Source of the DNA: an uncultured Muribaculaceae bacterium
Lineage (GTDB): Bacteria > Bacteroidota > Bacteroidia > Bacteroidales > Muribaculaceae
Length of the DNA stretch: 38,067 nt
Direction of reading: 5' to 3'
Assembly (NCBI GenBank): GCA_910586475.1
Contig: CAJUHM010000023.1
Coordinates: forward strand, 1-38,067
A program made the translations under genes and the position numbers. Below, piece after piece: positions 36,227 through 38,067 of this stretch. A model generated the notes under the pieces. That model was not told the origin of the DNA and ran no database searches. It worked only from the letters and a program-made list of their open reading frames with translations. Each line of letters begins with the position of its first letter. Position 1 is the first letter of the stretch.

Positions 36227-36451
36227 ATGAATCCAACCATAAGAAAACGTCGGCCCATTGAGTGCTCCTCTCCTGTTCCGGTCTCAGCCGACAGATTCAG
36301 CAACGAACTGCGAGAACATCTGGCCTGCGTCAAGATGTTTCCTGACATTCTCACACGAAAAGAAGCCGATGTCAAAGCCGGATCACATCCGGTTCCACCC
36401 GCCCTTGCCACAGGCAACTACGCGGCAACCAGCCAAACGTCAGATGAATAA
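36227..36451 (+). CDS. small hypothetical protein overlapping the next gene
   Basis: 74 residues from the ATG at 36227, which lies 39 nt behind a consensus promoter. It is polar, with a basic start (NPTIRKRRPIECS) and a Ser/Thr/Ala-rich end, and no signal peptide, transmembrane segment or known domain. Its TAA at 36449-36451 lies inside the next gene, whose ATG is at 36444, an 8-nt overlap that suggests translational coupling. An earlier in-frame start at 36185 lies inside the -7 box and is rejected. Expression is supported by the promoter and overlap only. Confidence 0.5.
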   Translation: MNPTIRKRRPIECSSPVPVSADRFSNELREHLACVKMFPDILTRKEADVKAGSHPVPPALATGNYAATSQTSDE

Positions 36452-37883
36452 AAAGATTTCAAAAAAGCGAAACAGCCGGCCACCTCTCTCGCCGCAACAA
36501 TTCATGCGCGAGAAAGCACGCACGCTTCCGGTCGGCCGGTGCTACATCAATCCCGACTGGAAGGAACGCGGTCTCGCACAGGCCATAGTCACCCGCCAGC
36601 GCCCGGGAGGCAATCTCGTCACAGCTTCGTTCACCATCGATCCACTCTGCCGAGGCGTTATCGAAGCCGGTTGCCGTGTCAGCGTTTCCCCCGACGAATT
36701 CGCCGGAACAATAGCTCCGACAGACGCTCTTGCCGCCCCTGCCGAAACGACCTACAATGAGATCCACAACCTCATCTACGGCTCAATTGAATTCGCACAC
36801 GAAGCCGGACTGAATCCTGCAGCCGGATTCGCTCTCGCCCGATTCGCACTCGAAGAAGACTCCGACAGCATCCCCGTCATCGAATATGAATTCGGAATCA
36901 ACGGACGCCACACACTCATCATGCGTCCTCCCGAAAACTACGACGCTGTAATCAAAACGCTCCGCCATAATCTGGGCGATAGATTCGACACAATCGATCC
37001 GACGGCAACAACTCTTTCCGACCCGACTGACGAAAAATCCCGGTGTCATCCCACCGAACCCTACTCCTATACCCCACCCCCCTACCCCCGACGGCTTCAT
37101 GTCCGCAACCGGTTCATCTCCGACGCCCTGCTGCGCAAAGGTAATTTCACCGGACTGTCCGACAGAACGATCCGACGGATTCTCTCTATCAATGCGCCGG
37201 AACTCGCCGCCGACATCGCCGACATCATACTCTTCGAAATCGGACGAACACGCAATGAGATCGAAGATTCGGTTCTCGACGACACCGACGAAGCCACCCT
37301 TATCCACGCCCTGCTCTTCCTGTCGCAGATCGACTGCCCCCAGGCCACGGAAGCCATCCTCGAAATAATGCGGCAAAGCAACAGCTTCCTTGAATTTCAT
37401 CTTGCGGACTCTGCTTCTCTGCTCACCCCGGCACTCTGCGCCGCAGCCAAATCAGATCCGGCTCCGATCGAGAGATTTCTCTACGAACGCGGGCGCCTGT
37501 CACACCAGCGCAACCTAGCGACAAAAGCGCTTGTCTGCATTGCCGACGCAGTGCCACGACGGCGACGCACAGTCATCGCCATCTTCCGGCGGCTGCTCAG
37601 ATCCCTCCCGGACCGACTGCCGAAGACCGACGGATGCGATGCCGACTTCGCCGGATATCTAATCGACGCAATCGTCAGCCTTCATGCCAGCGAACTCCTG
37701 CCGGATGTCGAATCACTATTCGCCACAGGACTGGTCAACCACGCAATCTGCGGCTCTCCGGAAAGCGTGGCTGAAAAACTCAGAGAACCCCGCAAACCCG
37801 CAAAGAAATCACCACCGCACCCATCTGCGCCCGACATCTTCGAATTCAACCGTCATCTTAAGCAGCTGTGCGCCGAAGAATGA
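36444..37883 (+). CDS. hypothetical protein with a helical C-terminal half
   Basis: 479 residues from the ATG at 36444; a longer frame from 36258 is rejected because it overlaps the preceding small gene and is low in regular composition. The basic start (NKKISKKRNSR) is followed by a conserved-looking domain (about 20-170: LPVGRCYINPDWKERGLAQAI through YNEIHNLIYGSIEFAHEAGL). After a Thr/Pro linker comes a helical region (about 220-450) with HEAT-like character (IIEIMRQSNSFLEFHLADS-type helices). No signal peptide, transmembrane segment or catalytic motif is seen, so it is probably cytoplasmic. I do not recognise a named family. It shares its promoter with the 74-residue gene. Confidence 0.7.
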   Translation: MNKKISKKRNSRPPLSPQQFMREKARTLPVGRCYINPDWKERGLAQAIVTRQRPGGNLVTASFTIDPLCRGVIEAGCRVSVSPDEFAGTIAPTDALAAPAETTYNEIHNLIYGSIEFAHEAGLNPAAGFALARFALEEDSDSIPVIEYEFGINGRHTLIMRPPENYDAVIKTLRHNLGDRFDTIDPTATTLSDPTDEKSRCHPTEPYSYTPPPYPRRLHVRNRFISDALLRKGNFTGLSDRTIRRILSINAPELAADIADIILFEIGRTRNEIEDSVLDDTDEATLIHALLFLSQIDCPQATEAILEIMRQSNSFLEFHLADSASLLTPALCAAAKSDPAPIERFLYERGRLSHQRNLATKALVCIADAVPRRRRTVIAIFRRLLRSLPDRLPKTDGCDADFAGYLIDAIVSLHASELLPDVESLFATGLVNHAICGSPESVAEKLREPRKPAKKSPPHPSAPDIFEFNRHLKQLCAEE

Positions 37884-37958
37884 CAAAACCACACTTCATC
37901 GAAGAAAACAACCGCTTTTTGCTATGATTTCCCCACGGCAGACGCATCTTAAATAAAC

Positions 37959-38000
37959 TTAACGGCAGTTTACCAATATAAATAGTCTGACAGCCGTTAA
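37959..38000 (+). terminator. inverted repeat downstream of the 479-residue gene
   Basis: TTAACGGC (37959-37966) and GCCGTTAA (37993-38000) are perfect complements with a 26-nt loop. No T tract follows, so it may be a terminator or a regulatory site for the gene beyond the window. Nothing else is supported between 37884 and 38067. Confidence 0.3.
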
Positions 38001-38067
38001 TAGCGTATGATACATAAGTATCTCGTATAAATAAATTAATGTATTGACATGTTAAGCCGCAGGTCTA

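Overview
The window looks like a chromosomal segment of a Bacteroidales bacterium, most likely a Muribaculaceae-type gut commensal (this assignment is inference). The evidence: several genes carry the Bacteroidetes promoter form (TTG/TTTG, about 20 bp, TAnnTTTG); the tmRNA tag GENNYALAA is one residue from the Bacteroides-type GETNYALAA as I recall it; SecA is about 1,130 residues with a SEC-C tail; and there are CarboxypepD_reg/outer-membrane barrel proteins, DUF1848 and a C11 (clostripain) lipoprotein. Outside the 21.9-34.1 kb segment, coding DNA is GC-rich by eye and genes are closely spaced.

Region 1 (1-21.2 kb) is mostly core genome. A ROK sugar kinase (-) diverges from a C11 protease lipoprotein, followed by an MscS channel with an unusual insertion, secA, a membrane-anchored coiled-coil protein ending in a strong terminator, an MgtC-family protein, a KefB-like antiporter and a dipeptide epimerase with a twin-arginine-like leader. 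Next come five closely spaced genes (12.6-17.9 kb): a pseudokinase with a transmembrane helix and MORN repeats, a secreted hypothetical protein, a SUMF1-fold protein, a membrane PP2C phosphatase that looks catalytically intact, and a secreted repeat protein. This resembles a Ser/Thr signalling module in which the kinase is dead and the phosphatase is not. guaA and gdhA then converge, each with its own terminator.

Region 2 (21.4-34.1 kb) is accessory. It begins at ssrA (tmRNA), whose 3' end is a classic integration site. Just downstream lies a symmetric set of four 9-bp repeats resembling integrase arm sites, then a broken tyrosine recombinase, a frameshifted DUF1848 gene, a frameshifted small secreted protein and an intact 777-residue outer-membrane barrel protein. 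Then comes a tight minus-strand operon (27.05-33.9 kb, possibly headed by a 46-residue membrane peptide at 34.07 kb). It encodes a four-helix membrane protein with a large predicted periplasmic domain, a P-loop GTPase-like protein, two single-pass membrane proteins sharing a cytoplasmic N-terminal domain, a retropepsin-like lipoprotein protease and a WG-repeat lipoprotein. The DNA here is visibly more AT-rich than the flanks. I do not recognise this combination as a named system, and it is the best candidate for something undescribed. Gene makeup suggests a GTPase-controlled signal or effector spanning the inner membrane, with an outer lipoprotein arm, possibly for defence or envelope stress.

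Region 3 (34.2-38.07 kb) returns to core-like DNA: a flavin reductase-rubredoxin-rubrerythrin fusion for oxidative stress, a GNAT acetyltransferase, and a two-cistron unit of a 74-residue protein overlapping a 479-residue protein of unknown function. No tRNA, rRNA, CRISPR array or complete insertion sequence was seen.
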